8,144 bases of DNA from Desulfamplus sp. (GTDB taxonomy: Bacteria > Desulfobacterota > Desulfobacteria > Desulfobacterales > Desulfobacteraceae). The stretch spans positions 1 through 8,144 of the forward strand of contig JADFXA010000088.1 of assembly GCA_015233755.1 (NCBI GenBank), given 5' to 3'. The translations under genes were made by a program, and so were the position numbers. Shown here piece after piece: positions 7,501 to 8,144 of the stretch (within the stretch, counting starts at the first letter, position 1; each line of letters opens with the position of its first letter). Below the pieces are notes generated by a model. The model ran no database searches. It was not told the origin of the DNA and saw only the letters and a list, made by a program, of their open reading frames with translations.

Positions 7501-8144
7501 CATCAACAGCTCCTTGGGTATCTTTTAACTGAACAAGTTTTTCAGCAGTAAGTAGAATATCCTCTTTTCTTAAAGTTTTGACCTCAATATCAGTTCCCAC
7601 TTCAAGACGATGGTTCATTTTTAGACGTCCAACATTTGAAAGATCATAATATGCGGGTTTAAAGAAAAGATGATCAATAAATTCCTGAGCTACCTCAGGT
7701 GTTGCAGGATTTCCGGGTCTAAGCCTCCTATAAATTTCCATAAGAGCCTCAGCACGAGATGTAACTTTATCGATCGCAAGTGTTTTTCTCATTGAATCTG
7801 AGCTGTAAGAATCAACATAGAGAATCTTAAAGGTATTGAGCCCAGCAGCTTCAATTTTATCAAGAGTATCAATATTGATAATCTCTCCAGCCCTAACAAG
7901 AACCTCTTCCGTTGCTGGATGATATATAGTCTCTGCAGATGCCTTTCCATAAAGTTCGTCTTTGTTTATGGGTATATACTCAAGACCAGCATCCTTAAGC
8001 TGTTTCAAAGCTCTTTTTGTAAAAAGCCTGCCTTTTTTTACAGCGATCTCACCAGTCTGAGGATCAACTACATCATAACTTGCCCTATGTCTCTTAAGGT
8101 TGTCAGGATTAAATTTTTTAAAATAAGATCCATCTTTTTTAACA
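4538..8144 (-). CDS. rpoB: DNA-directed RNA polymerase subunit beta (5' end outside window)
   Basis: Beta subunit of the cytoplasmic RNA polymerase core; with beta' it forms the active-site cleft and transcribes all genes. The frame stays open to the window edge, so the TTG at 8006-8008 is internal (it sits in the stretch KRALKQLKDAGLEYIP) and is not the start. The window holds 1201 complete codons and a TAA stop; about 200 N-terminal residues are missing by comparison with E. coli. Numbered from the codon at 8141-8143, visible parts are: insertion SI1 (about 17-128), the rifampicin pocket (279-304), CPIETPEGPNIGL (330-342), DDANRALMGSNMQRQAVP (445-462), an enlarged SI2 (717-863), GDKMAGRHGNKG with the two active-site lysines K886 and K894, and GGKAQFGGQRLGEMEVW (1117-1133). 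About 36 extra residues compared with E. coli lie near 960-1015. rpoC follows 10 bases after the stop. Identification is certain; the lineage is inferred. Confidence 0.98.
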   Translation of the reverse strand, partial: VKKDGSYFKKFNPDNLKRHRASYDVVDPQTGEIAVKKGRLFTKRALKQLKDAGLEYIPINKDELYGKASAETIYHPATEEVLVRAGEIINIDTLDKIEAAGLNTFKILYVDSYSSDSMRKTLAIDKVTSRAEALMEIYRRLRPGNPATPEVAQEFIDHLFFKPAYYDLSNVGRLKMNHRLEVGTDIEVKTLRKEDILLTAEKLVQLKDTQGAVDDIDHLGNRRVRAVGELLENQYRIGLVRMERAIKERMSMQEVDAMMPNDLVNPKPVSAVVREFFGTSQLSQFMDQTNPLSETTHKRRLSALGPGGLTRERAGFEVRDVHTSHYGRICPIETPEGPNIGLIVSLCTYARVNRFGFVETPYRIVKDGVVSKEIKHLSAFEEKEHPIAQANALLDNDGRFIKDNISARVAGEFELVPNSDIEFMDVSPNQLVSVSASLIPFLENDDANRALMGSNMQRQAVPLIKSEAPLVGTGIEGVVARDSGVAIVAEHDGVVVQVDAQRIVVQNLLNNSKDKFASSNYYNPMGTADKLVSIYTSSKFVRSNQNTCFNQRPIVKKGDFVRKGEVIADGPSTERGELALGKNVTVAFMPWSGYNYEDSILVSERLVMDGVYTSVHIEEFEVVARDTKLGKEEITRDIPNVGEEALKDLDDSGIIRLGAEVKPGDILVGKVTPKGETQLSPEEKLLRAIFGEKAGDVKDTSLRVPPGVEGIVTSAKVFSRRGLPKDERTRSIEDFEISTLEKNRDDEIQIITKAAKDSIEEILDGCKLTTHIKKGKQVIIPSGTVVRGNIFSEIEKSHGTKLSVSDLINISVEDSHSNDELARELGIKSDAAQDIVEKAEKQIKIANEFFESQVVRFEKGDELPPGVLKLIKVNVAMKRVLSVGDKMAGRHGNKGVVSRILPVEDLPYFEDGRTVDMVLNPLGVPSRMNVGQILEIHLGCAARGLGRQIDDLLDEVKEKIKYDELKGKLKRIFTTPPVKTVDIMEGKIDYDFDAHYTNDCTAPVSVVNDEEKVFVDAIDNMDRKELIAFASQYRNGVHMSTPVFDGASEEEIKALIKYAGLSSSGQSILYDGRTGEPFDKPITVGIMYMLKLHHLVDDKLHARSIGPYSLVTQQPLGGKAQFGGQRLGEMEVWAMEAYGSAHALQEFITVKSDDMSGRTRMYEKIVKGQNVLEPGMPESFRVLTKELQSLGLDINLIEGNN
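7232..7309 (-). other. Rifampicin-resistance-determining region (cluster I) of rpoB
   Basis: This encodes the stretch from TSQLSQFMDQ to HKRRLSAL, equivalent to E. coli beta residues about 508-533. The positions most often changed in resistant mutants carry the sensitive-type residues: S512, Q513, D516, H526 and S531 (E. coli numbering). The differences from E. coli that I see are at 518 (T), 524 (T) and 530 (L), which are not the classical resistance changes. The sequence therefore predicts a drug-sensitive pocket; this is an inference from family knowledge. Confidence 0.85.

Noticed and set aside
8006..8008. Start of rpoB at the TTG at 8006-8008
   Set aside because: The frame continues upstream to the window edge with 45 further codons that read like RpoB (RASYDVVDPQTG, VKKGRLFTKRALKQL), so this leucine is internal.

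Overview
The window is two adjacent minus-strand genes for the catalytic core of RNA polymerase. They are the 3' part of rpoB (beta subunit, 5' end beyond position 8144) and a complete rpoC (beta' subunit). About 110 bases of sequence downstream of rpoC follow. Transcription runs from high to low coordinates, in the usual rpoB-rpoC operon order.

The DNA is AT-rich (roughly 40 % GC by eye). Both proteins read like Deltaproteobacteria/Desulfobacterota homologues. Both carry the proteobacterial lineage insertions: SI1 and SI2 in beta, and SI3 in the beta' trigger loop. RpoC has the N-terminal pattern MExIxxFFxKPKDP and ends soon after IPAGTGF. The genes are separate, unlike the fused rpoBC of Helicobacter or Wolbachia. 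Placement below phylum level is not possible from this window, and the phylum itself is an inference from remembered family sequences.

Layout from right to left: 8144-4538 rpoB (1201 complete codons in the window, missing about 200 N-terminal residues). At 4540-4534 a Shine-Dalgarno overlaps the rpoB stop codon. 4527-112 is rpoC with a TTG start (1471 aa), and 111-1 is a short tail holding the possible beginning of another reading frame.

Beta and beta' form the two pincers around the active site. Beta supplies the rifampicin pocket and active-site lysines. Beta' supplies the Mg2+-binding aspartate triad, bridge helix, trigger loop and two zinc sites. All of these look intact.

The stand-out feature is an extra block of about 107 residues inside RpoC (2488-2808). 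It lies in the pore domain just ahead of the secondary-channel rim helices and reads from end to end like a parvulin (PpiC-type rotamase) domain. The two conserved parvulin histidines are replaced, so it may be a non-catalytic binding module built into RNA polymerase near the entry site for Gre/DksA-type factors.
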